Positions 20,255-31,883 of a stretch of DNA of 64,000 bases are shown here, one piece after another (the first letter of the stretch is position 1; every line of letters starts with the position of its first letter). Made by a program: the position numbers and the translations under genes. The stretch is from Tritrichomonas musculus (lineage: Eukaryota; Parabasalia; Tritrichomonadida; Tritrichomonadidae). The DNA is taken from positions 5,704,001-5,768,000 of the forward strand of contig JAPFFF010000008.1 of NCBI GenBank assembly GCA_039105265.1, given 5' to 3'. Below the pieces are notes generated by a model, which worked only from the letters and a program-made list of their open reading frames with translations, was not told where the DNA came from and ran no database searches.

Positions 20255-21304
20255 ATGAATGAAACTTGGACAGAAGATGAAGATTTTTACCTTTCACAAG
20301 GTTATGCAATATATCATGACGAAAAAACAGATATTTGGCCCAAAATATTAAAACTTTTTCCTTTTAAACCTTCAAGGGTTGCAAGTGATCTTCAAGATCG
20401 ATGGAGGGATCTTCAAGATAAACTAGAAACTGAAGATCAAGGCGCTCTAGATAGAATTAAAGATGCTTCCAAATATCATTCTCAAACATGGACTTATAAT
20501 TACGAGCCCACAATTCAAACCCCAGATCCAAATCAAATCATTGAGCAATTTAGGTCATTACCTTCTTTAGCAATGAAAACACAGTTAATTGAATTACATA
20601 GCTCGCGATTTACACACGACAATCAAAATAACAATGAAATGTGCCTCAATCATCAATTTGAAGCTTCAAGCATTCGAAAAATTGTTCAAGATGTTCTAAA
20701 CAAAACTGTCGACAAAGATGATGAAGCACTTAGGACAACTTTGATGAATGGATTTAAAAGCGTTTTATCTCATAAAGGTCGTGAGTTTGCATACGAAGAT
20801 ATCGAAAGAAAGATTCGAATAATTAATGAAATGACAGATAACCAAACAATTGATACAGAAATTTCAATTCTTCTTGAATATTTTGATAAAGTATTTAGCG
20901 GAATGCTAAATAGACTTAATTATGCCAATACAATGGAAAACTATGAAAAATCACGAAATTTGCAAAAACAACCTAATTTATTGACAAATGTTTTACGCGA
21001 TGTATTTTCAATACTAAAAATGCTATATATAAAAGTTAAACCACCTCCGAATGCTAAGCCAATAATAGAATCTTTTTATCGTGATTTCTTGAATAAATTT
21101 TATCAAACATATGGTAAAATTTTCAATTCTTATATGGTATTTCAAAAAACTGATTCATTTAATAACTTGCTTTATAACGTTTACGAATTTTTAATAGCTG
21201 AAGATAAAAATCATGAAATTGATAAATATTTAGACAAAAGCCTTCAACAAAATTTATACTTTATTCATTATCGAGAAAAAAAGGAAAGTACATTATACAG
21301 ATAG
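20255..21304 (+). CDS. SANT/Myb-domain protein with a telobox-like helix
   Basis: The ATG at 20255 gives MNETWTEDEDFYLSQGYA; an ATG nine codons earlier lies in a T-run and gives a hydrophobic lead that does not suit the domain. The N-terminal 55 residues are a single Myb/SANT repeat: W5, then W28, then SDLQDRWRDL (44-53), similar to the VDLKDKWRN helix of telomere-binding Myb proteins. The remaining 290 residues are helical and unrecognised. Single-Myb proteins of this type bind double-stranded DNA, some at telomeres. Here the Myb domain is N-terminal, whereas animal TRF proteins have it at the C-terminus. A role as transcription factor is equally possible. The product is about 349 residues. 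Confidence 0.8.
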   Translation: MNETWTEDEDFYLSQGYAIYHDEKTDIWPKILKLFPFKPSRVASDLQDRWRDLQDKLETEDQGALDRIKDASKYHSQTWTYNYEPTIQTPDPNQIIEQFRSLPSLAMKTQLIELHSSRFTHDNQNNNEMCLNHQFEASSIRKIVQDVLNKTVDKDDEALRTTLMNGFKSVLSHKGREFAYEDIERKIRIINEMTDNQTIDTEISILLEYFDKVFSGMLNRLNYANTMENYEKSRNLQKQPNLLTNVLRDVFSILKMLYIKVKPPPNAKPIIESFYRDFLNKFYQTYGKIFNSYMVFQKTDSFNNLLYNVYEFLIAEDKNHEIDKYLDKSLQQNLYFIHYREKKESTLYR

Positions 21305-22036
21305 AAATTATTATCCAAAAACCTCTCATTTTTTTTTATTCTTCCTCTCCAGTTATTATCCAAATTAGCATTTTTCACAATATTTTTTACGATTATCATT
21401 TCAAAATATATTATTTTGATTTTTATTTTTGAATAAAGATATTGAATATATTATGAGAGTTATTTCATTTTTAAAATCTAGATTAGGATATTTCTATGAG
21501 TTAATAGGTATTTCTATGAGTTAATACAAATTTTATTTTAATAATTGAATTGAAAGAAAAAAAATTAAATATTTATTTCTTGCTAGAGTATTGATAAATT
21601 CAATAATTATATAAAATTCATTAAACCCATTGAATATATTCCATGAGTAAATTCAATTTTTTTATTTGGCAATTTTTAGATTATTCCTCAAAATTTGCAC
21701 TAGATTATAATTTATACTTGTAATACAATGCTTTAATTAGTTTAATTTTCAAAAATATTTTTTATATTTCTTAATATGATTAGATTGATGACATAAGATT
21801 TTTATAAATTTTTCTTAATCTGAGCTGTTATATCAAAAACATAATTTATACAGAAGTAATAGTCATATATTTATATTTAATCTAGTGATTCTCAAACATT
21901 TCATCACAAATCTTTTGAAAAATGTAAAAATATTTTAATTCATCTCTCCTTTCAAAATTTCTTAATAAATTCAATTATTTGAACTGATAATTAAAAATAT
22001 TTTATATAGAATTCTATAAAACAATATCAAATATCA
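21305..22036. other. intergenic, short tandem duplication
   Basis: No gene seen in this AT-rich stretch. TATTTCTATGAGTTAATA is duplicated in tandem (starting at 21489 and 21509, period 20 bp). Confidence 0.7.
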
Positions 22037-23857
22037 ATGTCTCTAGCTGACGTTTTAGATGGAAGAACAGATCCATTACTTAAAATGACTGTTAATTTGT
22101 CTCAATATATCAAAATTACAAAGTCAAGCCAAAAATTAGGTGCTTTTCAAATGTATATTACTCCTGGACCAGATTCCGTTTGCACTTTATCTTTTCAAAA
22201 TCCAGGAGCATCCCCTGTTTTGTCAATTCCTTTAAAAGCCAATTTTAGTTATGTATTATGCGGTAAATTCGATTGGCAAATTACTGATAGTAAAAATAAG
22301 CAATGGATTGTTTCATTCGTAGATGAAAAAGATATGTCTCGTGCTATATGCATAATGGCTCTTGTTTTAAAATATGAAGGCGATTCATTAATTAAATATG
22401 ATCTTCCTGGGCAAGAGCATAACGGTAAAGAAGTAGGACTTGGAGATCGTGTTCAAATTACCTATTATGTTTATACATTTTCTGATTTTCCATATATTGA
22501 CAAATTATACCTAACCAAAGAAAACACTAAAACCAAAATAGCATCACAACATCTATCTAAAGGCTTTGTACAAGGAATGGTTGGAATGACATGCAATTCA
22601 TCGCGTGCAATTTTTGTTCCAGCGAATCTTGCAGCTTCAGATGCAAAAGATCAAGGCAATCCTATTGATAATGTTTTATTTTATATTACACTAAAACACG
22701 CAAAATATTCAAATGAACAAGCAGGTGAAAGTGAACATACTGAAGTTGATACAGAAACTGAAGATCCATCCGAAAGTCTACAATCTCAATCAGAAATCGA
22801 AAATGAAAAACCTAAAGAAACAGAAAAACCGCATGCTTTTATATCTCCTCCATTAAATGAAAGTATTCCTTCTCTTTCTCCAATTCCTTCATCATCAACA
22901 GTGGAAGATCAACCAGCAAATGAAAAAAGCGACATCATGTCAAGGATTAGGAAAATTGGTGGCATAATGCCTGGTGGAATGATGGGAATGCCAATGCAAT
23001 ACGAGAAACGTCGTCTATCATTTCAACATCAAGACGAAGAAAGTAAAAAAAGTGCAGACACATCTCAAAATGAAGATGGTCTAGATGCATCAAATAAAGC
23101 CAAAAGTGAAAGGAGACAAACAACCGCGGCTCTGGAAACTGCTCAAATAGATCCAGCAATTAAACAACAAATACTCCAAAAACATCCTCGAAGACTCAGT
23201 AAACCAGAACAGGTTAATCCATCATACAGTGAACCCGAACAGCAGATATTAAAATCACAATCTCCACCTAAACAATCTCAACCAAAAAGAGGTTTATTCG
23301 ACGAACCTCGTGGTGCAGGAAATTCTGAGATAATGAAAAGAATGGAAAACTTCGAAAGAATGATCGACAAAAAACTTTCAATTGTATGTGGAAGCAATGC
23401 CGAACTTGTTGATCCAGATGTTGTTATTCGTGGCGTTTCATCGCTTGCAGTACAACTCAAAATGAAATCTTCTGAATGCGAAACTATGGCTAAACAGCTT
23501 GAACAAATGAAAGCCAAAAATTCTGGAGCTGCCGCTTCAACAAGACAATTTGAAGCAGCAAAAGCCGAATTAGAAGAAGCTAAAGCTATAAAAATAGATC
23601 TTGAAGCAAAAGTTAAACAAGCAGAAATGAAAGTAAAAGAGCTTGAAAGAGCCGAACTTGAATCATCAGAAAAAGCAATAAAGAACGGAAACAGTTATGT
23701 TAAATCAATGATGAGTAAAGTATTTGATAATATGAATTCTACATTTAATGAGGAGGGAATTTATTCAGGATCAGATATATCAGATGCTCTTTATAATTTG
23801 TTAAGAACGGAAGCTTTTGCCACAATGGAACAAATTACTGAAAACGGTTTATTCTAA
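22037..23857 (+). CDS. FKBP15-like protein (WH1-like, FKBP-like and coiled-coil)
   Basis: A 606-residue protein. Residues 1-115 look like a WH1/EVH1-like fold (beta strands with QWIVSFVDEKDMSRAICIMAL at the end), as in FKBP15/WAFL. Residues 128-223 fit an FKBP domain: GLGDRVQITYYVY, then SKGFVQGMVGM (where active enzymes have a Trp), then IFVPANLA and NVLFYITLKH. The FD motif, the active-site Trp and the usual Tyr are not preserved, so prolyl isomerase activity is doubtful. Residues 230-430 are disordered, Ser/Pro/Gln-rich; about 430-560 is coiled coil. FKBP15 in animals links endosomes to actin. That role here is inference from architecture. Confidence 0.7.
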   Translation: MSLADVLDGRTDPLLKMTVNLSQYIKITKSSQKLGAFQMYITPGPDSVCTLSFQNPGASPVLSIPLKANFSYVLCGKFDWQITDSKNKQWIVSFVDEKDMSRAICIMALVLKYEGDSLIKYDLPGQEHNGKEVGLGDRVQITYYVYTFSDFPYIDKLYLTKENTKTKIASQHLSKGFVQGMVGMTCNSSRAIFVPANLAASDAKDQGNPIDNVLFYITLKHAKYSNEQAGESEHTEVDTETEDPSESLQSQSEIENEKPKETEKPHAFISPPLNESIPSLSPIPSSSTVEDQPANEKSDIMSRIRKIGGIMPGGMMGMPMQYEKRRLSFQHQDEESKKSADTSQNEDGLDASNKAKSERRQTTAALETAQIDPAIKQQILQKHPRRLSKPEQVNPSYSEPEQQILKSQSPPKQSQPKRGLFDEPRGAGNSEIMKRMENFERMIDKKLSIVCGSNAELVDPDVVIRGVSSLAVQLKMKSSECETMAKQLEQMKAKNSGAAASTRQFEAAKAELEEAKAIKIDLEAKVKQAEMKVKELERAELESSEKAIKNGNSYVKSMMSKVFDNMNSTFNEEGIYSGSDISDALYNLLRTEAFATMEQITENGLF

Positions 23858-24828
23858 CCATTTTATTTTTTTTTAGTTGATTGATATATTTTTAAACTTT
23901 ATTGGATTTTTTAACATTTGTTTTTTTACCCAATCGATTAATTAAAGATACTCTTTTAGAAATATTTTCTTAAGTGTTTATTTATAATGAATTGATACTT
24001 TTTACTTTGATCAAGCCAGCTTCACTTTTTAGATGGGTGGGACACTCTTTTTTTGACCTCAAAAAGTTTCAAAATCTCTTCGAATTTTAGGTTTTATTTG
24101 GTGATTTTAATAAATTTTCTTACCCATTTAATAATCTTTAAATTGGTCATTGAAACCAATCAAAAAACTTAATATTCATCGAGTTTTTTTTGACTTCACA
24201 TACTAATAGATCTCTCTTCGTAAGAGATATCCTTCAAAACTACTAATACTATTTGATTTTATACATATGCATTATACATTATAAAACATAAATATTTATA
24301 ATTACTTTGTAGTTAGTCCAAAAAAGTTAATATAATAATTATTTTTAAGTTTTTTCGATACATGATCTTTTCTAACTTTTTATTTTGTAATATTCGATTT
24401 CTTCTTTTAATGCTCAATAAAATGATATATTTTGTTTGAACATAACTTCAAAGATAAAGTTTAGTTTGAAAAATGAATTCAAAAAGTTGAATTAATAAAC
24501 GGAATGATTCAATTTTCGGCGGTTAGAAAATTAATTTTAAACGATCAAACTCAATATTTTTGCTTTAAAATATATTATAAGAATAGGGAATATTATTTAA
24601 AATGAGGTTCCGCCATTTATAAAATCAAAAAATTCAAAATGACCATTTTTTACCCAAATTATTTTTTATGGAAAATAAAATGCGATTATCTAATTCACCT
24701 TTGATGATTTTGATTTTTTAAATAGTAAATTATATGTAGCTATTAAAAATCTATCTAAATATAAAATAACTGGAAAAAGTCTTGGATAGCTTACACATCT
24801 TTTTAGTAAAAACGTTATCAAAAGAAAA
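23858..24828. other. intergenic, no gene seen
   Basis: About 970 bp of AT-rich DNA. A short hairpin (ATCTCT/AGAGAT, near 24210-24227) and AAAAAGT at 24774-24780, 49 bp before the next gene, are the only features noticed. Confidence 0.7.
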
Positions 24829-26103
24829 ATGAAAAAAGGCAAGAGAAGCAAGAAGAAAAATCAAAAGAAGGCTCCAAAAACTCGGGAAATCGAAGAAGAA
24901 GAAGATTATAGTGATTCAAAACATACAAAAGCTATTGAAATACCGGACGAATTATCGATAGATCGATTATTAGAAACACGAAAGACTGAAATATCAAATT
25001 TTCAAATAAATTCTCCCACAAAAGATGATACCTCGGATTTTTCATCTGAAGAACCTGAATTTAAACCTCCTATGGCCGTTACTAAATATGTTCCACGCGA
25101 TGGCAGCACCTTTGAATTTTCTCAAGGAAATTTCCCATTTCGTATTTTTGAAATCTTAGAATGCCCTGAAATTGCTTCAACACATTGTATTCCCATGATT
25201 AAAGAATGGGAATGGCTTTCACTTAAGTATAACTCCGATTCTGTTTTACCAAATGCTACACTTTTATTTTCTTTAATTCAAGAACTTATTTTGAAAAAAT
25301 CGGATGAAGTTGGCAAAGTTTTCATCGAATACTTAAGCTTATTTCCTAAAAATTCAATAGAAGAGTTTGACACATGGTTTGATTTCGTCCGAGAAGCAAT
25401 GCACTCATCAGTTCAAAGCGTTGCTTATCTTCTTGCAATAGATTTCTCTTTATTTAATTTTCAAAGCGATGATGATAGAGAAAATGCACTTGATAAAACA
25501 ATTTTATTGAATATATCAGCAATGATTTGCCCAGCTATTTCAGAAAATAATATGTATGGTCTTACACTATATAGATTACGTGAAACATTGAAATCAAATA
25601 CATTTTCAGAAAAACAAATAAAATATTACATTGACACCTCTATTGATCTCGTTTTGGACATTCCAATTTCAAATATTTCACTCATCGTTTCAAAATTTCC
25701 TCTTGAGGGTTCTGGGGTTGATATAATTTATAACTTCACAGTCCAAATGGCTCTATATTTTCTCTTAAATGAGCAACTTGCAATCGAAAACCCAACTATT
25801 GATGATTTAGCGAAAGAAATCAAAAACTTAAAGTCTCTTTGCGAATCTTCAAATGATGATGATATTATTAAGGCATCATCGGTGTTAGCATTGTCAGAAA
25901 GAGCAGTTGTAACAGGGATTAAACTTGGCTACGTAAAAGATGCTGTTTTTCAATTAATGATTCGGAATATGAAATTTTCAATTAATTCATCCGATCCAGG
26001 CGTTCTTACATCTTTAAAAGAACAAATTCATATGACTAGAACACAATTTGAGACGCTTTATCAAACTCAATCAATTCTTGATACAATCAATCGTAATACA
26101 TAA
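24829..26103 (+). CDS. helical protein with basic N-terminus, 424 aa, unknown
   Basis: It starts MKKGKRSKKKNQKK, a run of basic residues that would serve as a nuclear signal, followed by an acidic stretch (EIEEEEDYSDS). From residue 100 on the protein is helical and Leu/Ile-rich (FPFRIFEILECPEIASTHC, then many amphipathic helices), resembling a small solenoid. There is no membrane segment and no catalytic motif I can name. A nuclear scaffold or cohesin/Smc-type accessory is conceivable, but I have no real support for any family. The promoter-like AAAAAGT lies 49 bp upstream. Coding is supported by length, clean start and balanced composition. Confidence 0.8.
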   Translation: MKKGKRSKKKNQKKAPKTREIEEEEDYSDSKHTKAIEIPDELSIDRLLETRKTEISNFQINSPTKDDTSDFSSEEPEFKPPMAVTKYVPRDGSTFEFSQGNFPFRIFEILECPEIASTHCIPMIKEWEWLSLKYNSDSVLPNATLLFSLIQELILKKSDEVGKVFIEYLSLFPKNSIEEFDTWFDFVREAMHSSVQSVAYLLAIDFSLFNFQSDDDRENALDKTILLNISAMICPAISENNMYGLTLYRLRETLKSNTFSEKQIKYYIDTSIDLVLDIPISNISLIVSKFPLEGSGVDIIYNFTVQMALYFLLNEQLAIENPTIDDLAKEIKNLKSLCESSNDDDIIKASSVLALSERAVVTGIKLGYVKDAVFQLMIRNMKFSINSSDPGVLTSLKEQIHMTRTQFETLYQTQSILDTINRNT

Positions 26104-27449
26104 GTTAGAAAAAAAAAAATTTAATTAATTGATTTACAAAAATTCAACAAAGTTCAAATTGTATTATGACTACAAAATTTAAATTCGTTTTTATCATAAT
26201 TTTGATAAAATCAAATTTTATTTTTTTTTCAATTCAGAATATGCTGAAAATCATACGACTTTAAAATATCATTATTTAATTAGACACAAATCAAATTTCT
26301 CAATAGACATCGGTAATCATTTTACATTTTCAAATTTGCAATTATATTACAAAGAAATCCCTAATTATTCATCCAAAAAAATGCAACATTTGTGAGTTTA
26401 TAATATAACTTTGCAGGCTGACATAAGTTTTCATGGAATTTTATAAAATCAACTTTTCAAACATTAGTGATCATTTCACTTCACTTTGTAATTTTTTTAA
26501 AAAATATATCTATACATCAATCAACATAAATAGATTATTTTTAATCAATTACTGCTTTATTTATAATGCATGAATTTTTTATTTGGTGTTATTATCTAGT
26601 GTTAATTATCTTATCATAATGAAAAATTGAAATTTTAACATTTTAAAGTCAATAATACTATCCAATAGTATACAAATGGCATTCATTAGTTGTTGTTGGT
26701 CAAAATTTGGTTGATATCAAATTTTTTACACTTTGTTAAAATTAGAAAGCTTTCAATTTTCAGAAAACATTCAAAAATTGAATTTGTTTATTTTATCATA
26801 AAATTTATTTGTAATTTCTGTTTATTAACTGCAAACTATGGATTAATTTATCCAGCTTACCAACAATCATTTCTTCTATTTCTTTTTACAAATAAAAAGC
26901 TATGATATAAAAATGCTGATTTTATTCGTAATATTTTTTTTCAATGGTTTACATGAATAATATTCTGAACAGAGTAATCTGAAAGTATGATAGACGTTGT
27001 AATTTCATTTCCAAAGAAAACCCATATTTTCTATTTAGAAGACTGAAATCATGAAAAAAAAAATTCAAAATTTGATCATTTTCGATCGATTTGCACCGCT
27101 AAAAATAAATAATTTCAAATAGTTATTTCATTAATATTTATAAATTTTGTTCTTTTGACTTTGCATCTATTTTTTAGAATAGAAAACAACATGAAATCCA
27201 TAATTTTTTGATGACTGAATTTAAATTTTTTGAAAGAATCATTTCAACTTTTTGTTATAAAAAAACATATTCAAAAAAAATTTTCAATTCTATCTGCTAC
27301 ATATGAAATAAACTTTTTGAAATCTTAATATCGTCACACTATTTAAAAAATTCTATTGTTAAAAGGCCGGTTATCTATTTTCAAATTAATTTTTTATTTC
27401 ACATATATGTCTTTATTTTTATTTCATTTTTATTTTTTACTGAATTAAT
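26104..27449. other. intergenic and Hsp70 upstream region
   Basis: About 1.35 kb without a gene. ACTTTTT occurs at 27247-27253 and 27312-27318, the second extended to ACTTTTTGAAA. I did not find a convincing array of heat-shock elements (alternating GAA/TTC). Confidence 0.6.
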
Positions 27450-29414
27450 ATGTCAGCTATAGGTATTGATCTTGGTACAACGTACTCATGCGTTGGTGTC
27501 TTCCGTCACAACAGAGTTGATATCATTGCTAATGATATGGGTAATCGTACAACACCATCATATGTTGCTTTCACAGATGAAGAACGTCTTGTTGGTGATG
27601 CAGCAAAGAATCAAGCAGCCATGAATCCAACAAACACAGTATTTGATGCAAAGCGTATGATTGGACGAAAGTTCTCAGATCCAATTGTTCAAAAAGATAT
27701 GCAACACTGGCCATTCAAAGTTGTTCGTGGAGATGCGGACAGGCCACGAATTCAAGTCCAATGGAAAGGTGAGACAAAACAATTCTATCCAGAAGAAATT
27801 TCAGCTATGGTTTTAGGCAAGATGAAAGAAGTCGCAGAAACACAATTGACAGAAAAAGTTACAGATGCAGTTGTTACAGTTCCTGCTTATTTCAACGATG
27901 GACAACGTCAAGCTACGAAAGATGCAGGTGTGATTGCAGGATTGAATGTTCTTCGTATTATCAATGAACCAACAGCAGCAGCAATTGCATTCGGTCTTAA
28001 TGAAAAGTCAGACAACGAGCGTCATGTTCTTATCTTCGATCTCGGAGGTGGTACATTCGATGTCTCTCTTCTCGATATTGATGGAGGTATGTTTGAAGTT
28101 AAAGCAACAGCAGGAGACACTCACCTTGGAGGCGAAGACTTTGATAGCAGACTTGTTAACTACTTTGCAGATCGATTCCAAAAGAAATTCAAATGCGATC
28201 TCCGTCAGTCACCACGTGCACTAAGAACACTTCGTACAGCATGTGAACGTGCTAAGCGAACATTATCAACAGCAACTACAGCTTCAATCATATGTGATTC
28301 ACTTTATGAAGGACACGATTTCATGGATAACATTTCACGTGCCATGTTTGAAAACTTGAATGATGAATTATTCCGTTCAACGATGAATCCAGTTGCACAA
28401 GTTTTGAAGGATGCAAATATGTCAAAGAGTGATGTTACAGATATTGTTCTTGTTGGAGGTTCATCCAGAATTCCACGTGTTCAACAACTACTTCAAGATT
28501 TCTTCAATGGCAAACAACCATGCCGTGGAGTTGACCCAGATGAAGCCGTTGCATATGGTGCAGCCGTTCAAGCAGCAATCATCAAAGGAGACACATCAGA
28601 AGCAGTCAAAGACATCCTTCTTCTTGATGTTGCACCACTTTCGCTTGGTATTGAAACAGCAGGAGAAATCATGACAGTTTTGATTCCTCGTAACACAACA
28701 ATTCCATCCAAGAAATCACAAGTTTTCACAACATTCAGTGATAACCAGCCAGCAGTTACAATCAAAGTTTACGAAGGAGAACGTTCAAGAACACGCGATA
28801 ACAACCTTCTTGGTACATTTGATTTGACAGGAATTCCGCCAGCACCAAGAGGAGTCCCACAAATTGAAGTTACATTTGATGTCAACGCCGATGGTATCAT
28901 GAATGTTTCAGCGCAAGATAAGTCGACCGGAAACGTTAAGAAGATCACAATTAAGAATGAGAAAGGACGTCTTTCGCAAGCGGATATCGATAAGATGGTT
29001 GCAGATGCCGAGAAATTCAAAGCACAAGATGAAGAAGTTCGTAAGAAAGTTGAAGCCAAGAATGCGCTTGAAGGATACTGCTTTGGAGTTCGTAACTCAC
29101 TGTCAAACGAGCAATTCGCCAACGCAATCCAACAATCAGACAAGGACACGATCAACAAAGAAATCAACGACACGCTCGCTTGGATTGACGCTCATCAGGA
29201 CGCTGAGGTTTCTGAATTTGAAAGCAAACAAAAGGAACTCGAAGGCAAATTAATGCCAATCATGCAAAAGGCTTACCAAAACGCTGCTCCTGGTGGCGCT
29301 GGCGGAATGCCGGGTGGAATTGATCCAAATATGTTCAACCAAGGAGGAGCTGGTGGCGCTGCTGGAGGATCAGCAGGAGGACACAGTGGACCACGTGTTG
29401 AGGAAGTTGACTAA
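27450..29414 (+). CDS. HSP70: cytosolic Hsp70 chaperone
   Basis: A 654-residue protein with all hallmarks of the cytosolic Hsp70 clade: [14 protein letters not shown] at residues 4-17, [14 protein letters not shown] near 197, [16 protein letters not shown] near 336, the substrate-binding domain, a Gly-rich C-terminal stretch and the terminal EEVD that binds TPR co-chaperones. There is no signal peptide or organelle targeting sequence. It uses ATP to fold nascent and stressed proteins. Codon use is visibly more GC-rich and C-ending than in neighbours, as expected for a highly expressed gene. It is convergent with DNAAF4, a CS/TPR protein of a family that works with Hsp70/Hsp90. A 12-T run follows the stop by 22 bp. 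Confidence 0.99.
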   Translation: MSAIGIDLGTTYSCVGVFRHNRVDIIANDMGNRTTPSYVAFTDEERLVGDAAKNQAAMNPTNTVFDAKRMIGRKFSDPIVQKDMQHWPFKVVRGDADRPRIQVQWKGETKQFYPEEISAMVLGKMKEVAETQLTEKVTDAVVTVPAYFNDGQRQATKDAGVIAGLNVLRIINEPTAAAIAFGLNEKSDNERHVLIFDLGGGTFDVSLLDIDGGMFEVKATAGDTHLGGEDFDSRLVNYFADRFQKKFKCDLRQSPRALRTLRTACERAKRTLSTATTASIICDSLYEGHDFMDNISRAMFENLNDELFRSTMNPVAQVLKDANMSKSDVTDIVLVGGSSRIPRVQQLLQDFFNGKQPCRGVDPDEAVAYGAAVQAAIIKGDTSEAVKDILLLDVAPLSLGIETAGEIMTVLIPRNTTIPSKKSQVFTTFSDNQPAVTIKVYEGERSRTRDNNLLGTFDLTGIPPAPRGVPQIEVTFDVNADGIMNVSAQDKSTGNVKKITIKNEKGRLSQADIDKMVADAEKFKAQDEEVRKKVEAKNALEGYCFGVRNSLSNEQFANAIQQSDKDTINKEINDTLAWIDAHQDAEVSEFESKQKELEGKLMPIMQKAYQNAAPGGAGGMPGGIDPNMFNQGGAGGAAGGSAGGHSGPRVEEVD

Positions 29415-29435
29415 TCAAATGTTCATTTTTGATCA

Positions 29436-29447
29436 TTTTTTTTTTTT
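29436..29447 (+). terminator. T-run after the Hsp70 stop
   Basis: Twelve T residues 22 bp past the stop codon of a highly expressed gene. Similar sense-strand T-runs follow several other genes here. A role in 3'-end formation is inferred. Confidence 0.3.
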
Positions 29448-29714
29448 AGAATTTTTAAAAAACTTAATTTTTATAATTTTGTCTTGTTTTTATTTTTATA
29501 TGATGAGTGATATCTAGAATTAATTTGCTTCCAAACTTTTTAAAAACGAAGAGGTATCAGATTATTTATAGATTATTGTATTGAAATATGATCATTTGGG
29601 AAATGAACAAGTTTGTATTAATTTATAAAAACAAATGTCAATAAAATTAAAAAGTTTCTTTTAATATAATATATAGATAAATGAACATTAATTATAATTG
29701 AATAAATTACAAAA

Positions 29715-30848
29715 TCATTTTTTCTCTTCAAGTGGAGGAGCATCATTTTTTGGTTGTGACATTGTTGAGATTTTTTCAAGCGTTTCTTGCAAATCTTTTG
29801 TTTCTTTTAATTTGTTTCCAGCTAATTTAATCAATAAATCCAAATCTTCTTTGATTTCAGGGCTCTCTCTTTCATATTTCAAAATATCAGCACAAGCTTG
29901 AAAGGCTTCAACATATCTTTTTTCTTCATACAAAGCCTCAACTTTTCTTGATAATAATCTGCTTTTCATTCTTGCTACATCAGGTGTCATTATTGGTTCT
30001 GCAATTAATTTAATTGCTTCATCACAATCGTTTAAAGCAAGCTTTGGTTGTCCAAGTTTTAGACGTGCTGCAGCTCGATTACTAAATGCAGCAACAAATT
30101 GTCTGTCACTTCCATCGATGGCTTCAGTATATGCATTAATCGCAGATCTGTAGTCTCCATTCTTATAGAACGCATCACCTTGCTGTTTCATCCATAATGG
30201 TGATGCATCTCCTTTTTTTGGAACAATAAAATTTCGCTGAGGACCGGTATAACGAGCTGGTTGGTCTTTTAATGTTGGTGTATGAATCATTTGAGTAGCT
30301 ACTTTATTTCGAGATGGTGCAATTGTTGCAGGTTGATATAAAGGCTTTTTTTTTAGTTCTGCTGCAGATTCTTGCCCATGAAGTACTGAATGCGCGTATT
30401 CTTTTTCTGCTTCTTGTGCATCTTTTAATGCTTGACGTTGTTCTTTTTCAAAATCCCAAGCTCTTTGCATGGCTTCTTTTTCAGCAGCTTCTCTGGCAAT
30501 TCGTTCATCTTCAACACGCTTTCGTTCAGCTTCAACAAGTCTTTGAAATGATTCGTCACGACGCTTTTTGAGTTCTTCTTTACTAAATTTCCAAGGTTGA
30601 GGAGGCCATTTTTTCTCTTCTTCTTTTTTGATACGAATAGTCAATGTGTTGACTTTTGCGGATGCACAAACATTTTTAATTGATACTAGTTCGGGAAAAT
30701 CGATCGTTAAAAAATATGGTCTTAGATTAAATTTGGCATATAAATCAGCAACCACGAGATCACATTTGGAAGCCATTCTGCCTGCAAATGTAACAGTAAT
30801 AATTACAGTATCATCAAGTTCTTCAATAGTATATTCAGGTTCAATCAT
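29715..30848 (-). CDS. DNAAF4: dynein axonemal assembly factor 4 (CS + TPR)
   Basis: A 377-residue protein. Residues 1-80 form a CS (p23-like) domain ending in NTLTIRIKKEEEKKW, a phrase close to the family's TIVFTLYKKE..MW. A charged helical linker (90-165) follows. From about 215 a TPR module runs: PLWMKQQGDAFYKNGDYRSAINAYTEAI, then AAFSNRAAARLKLGQPKLALNDCDEAI, then PDVARMKSRLLSRKVEALYEEKRYVEAF, matching DYX1C1/DNAAF4 repeat for repeat. The protein acts in the cytoplasm with Hsp70/Hsp90 to pre-assemble axonemal dyneins, which fits a flagellated cell. It is convergent with Hsp70. The length is slightly below the animal protein (about 420). Confidence 0.88.
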   Translation of the reverse strand: MIEPEYTIEELDDTVIITVTFAGRMASKCDLVVADLYAKFNLRPYFLTIDFPELVSIKNVCASAKVNTLTIRIKKEEEKKWPPQPWKFSKEELKKRRDESFQRLVEAERKRVEDERIAREAAEKEAMQRAWDFEKEQRQALKDAQEAEKEYAHSVLHGQESAAELKKKPLYQPATIAPSRNKVATQMIHTPTLKDQPARYTGPQRNFIVPKKGDASPLWMKQQGDAFYKNGDYRSAINAYTEAIDGSDRQFVAAFSNRAAARLKLGQPKLALNDCDEAIKLIAEPIMTPDVARMKSRLLSRKVEALYEEKRYVEAFQACADILKYERESPEIKEDLDLLIKLAGNKLKETKDLQETLEKISTMSQPKNDAPPLEEKK

Positions 30849-31883
30849 TATTACTTATTTTTTTAAAAAACGTGCAAATATTCAATTTTTTTGAATACAT
30901 ATTTGCTCTATAAAAAAACGTTTATTAATATTCATTATATTTTGAAAAAGATTTATTAGACTTTATTGCCTCAATTAATGAGATACGAATAATAACTTTT
31001 CATATCATTAAAATAAAATCATCATTTAAAAATAATTCAAATTTTGATGCAAATAACAATTCTATCACCAGTAGCTCCAATTGAAAGTTATGCATTTAAT
31101 AACTGTCATTCATTAAGCAAGTTGAAATTCGATTATCAATGACTTCAATTGGAAAGAGCTCGTACATTATTTTTCTATATTGACTTAATTTAAAGTGAAT
31201 AATAAAAGAAATCGTTTTAAAGTAGCCAATACCTTTGTGGTTGTTTTCAATATTACTTATCGTGAATATTGGTATGCTGAATGATATTCTATAATTATTT
31301 TTGGAGTATGATACTCATTTAATATTTTAATATTCAAAATATCAATACCCATTTAATCAATTAAAGTAATATGCCATTTAATTATCAGCTCTTTATTCAA
31401 CTTTGAATTAAATTTTAAATGATTGCTGCAAAAATATTTAATCAAAAATAAAACTATAATAAAATGTTTGATTAGATAAGAACACTTATTAAATTTAATT
31501 ACACTTTAATATAAGAAAATGCTCTAATTGACTCGAAAATCTATTAAATTTTAAAAATATTTTTTCATTATTAACCTTTAACTTTATTTTTAAATAAACA
31601 TATGAACAAAAATTTTTTTGGAGAGAACATAAAATTACATTATTTGTGTTAAAATCTCTTTGATTATTATTACCATGAATGAAGTTCAACTTTTCAATAA
31701 TTATCTTCATTTTTATTTAGTTTGAAAAACTTGAAAGGATTTGAATTAATTATGATTTCTAACAAAAAATTCAATGTTATCTACATTCAATTTTCAATAA
31801 AAATTTCAACAAATAATTTATATTTATAATTCCCTTTATAAAATAATAAAATCACCTCATAATATTTTATTTTAAAACCAAAA
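30849..31883. other. intergenic, no gene seen
   Basis: About 1 kb of AT-rich DNA between the divergent DNAAF4 and actin-related genes. The only open frames have unbiased, low-complexity translations. Confidence 0.7.

Noticed and set aside
26690-26905. 71-codon frame upstream of Hsp70
   Set aside because: It has no coding bias and lies in plain intergenic DNA.
26104-27449. Heat-shock elements upstream of Hsp70
   Set aside because: No array of three alternating GAA/TTC units was seen; isolated GAA and TTC are uninformative in this composition.
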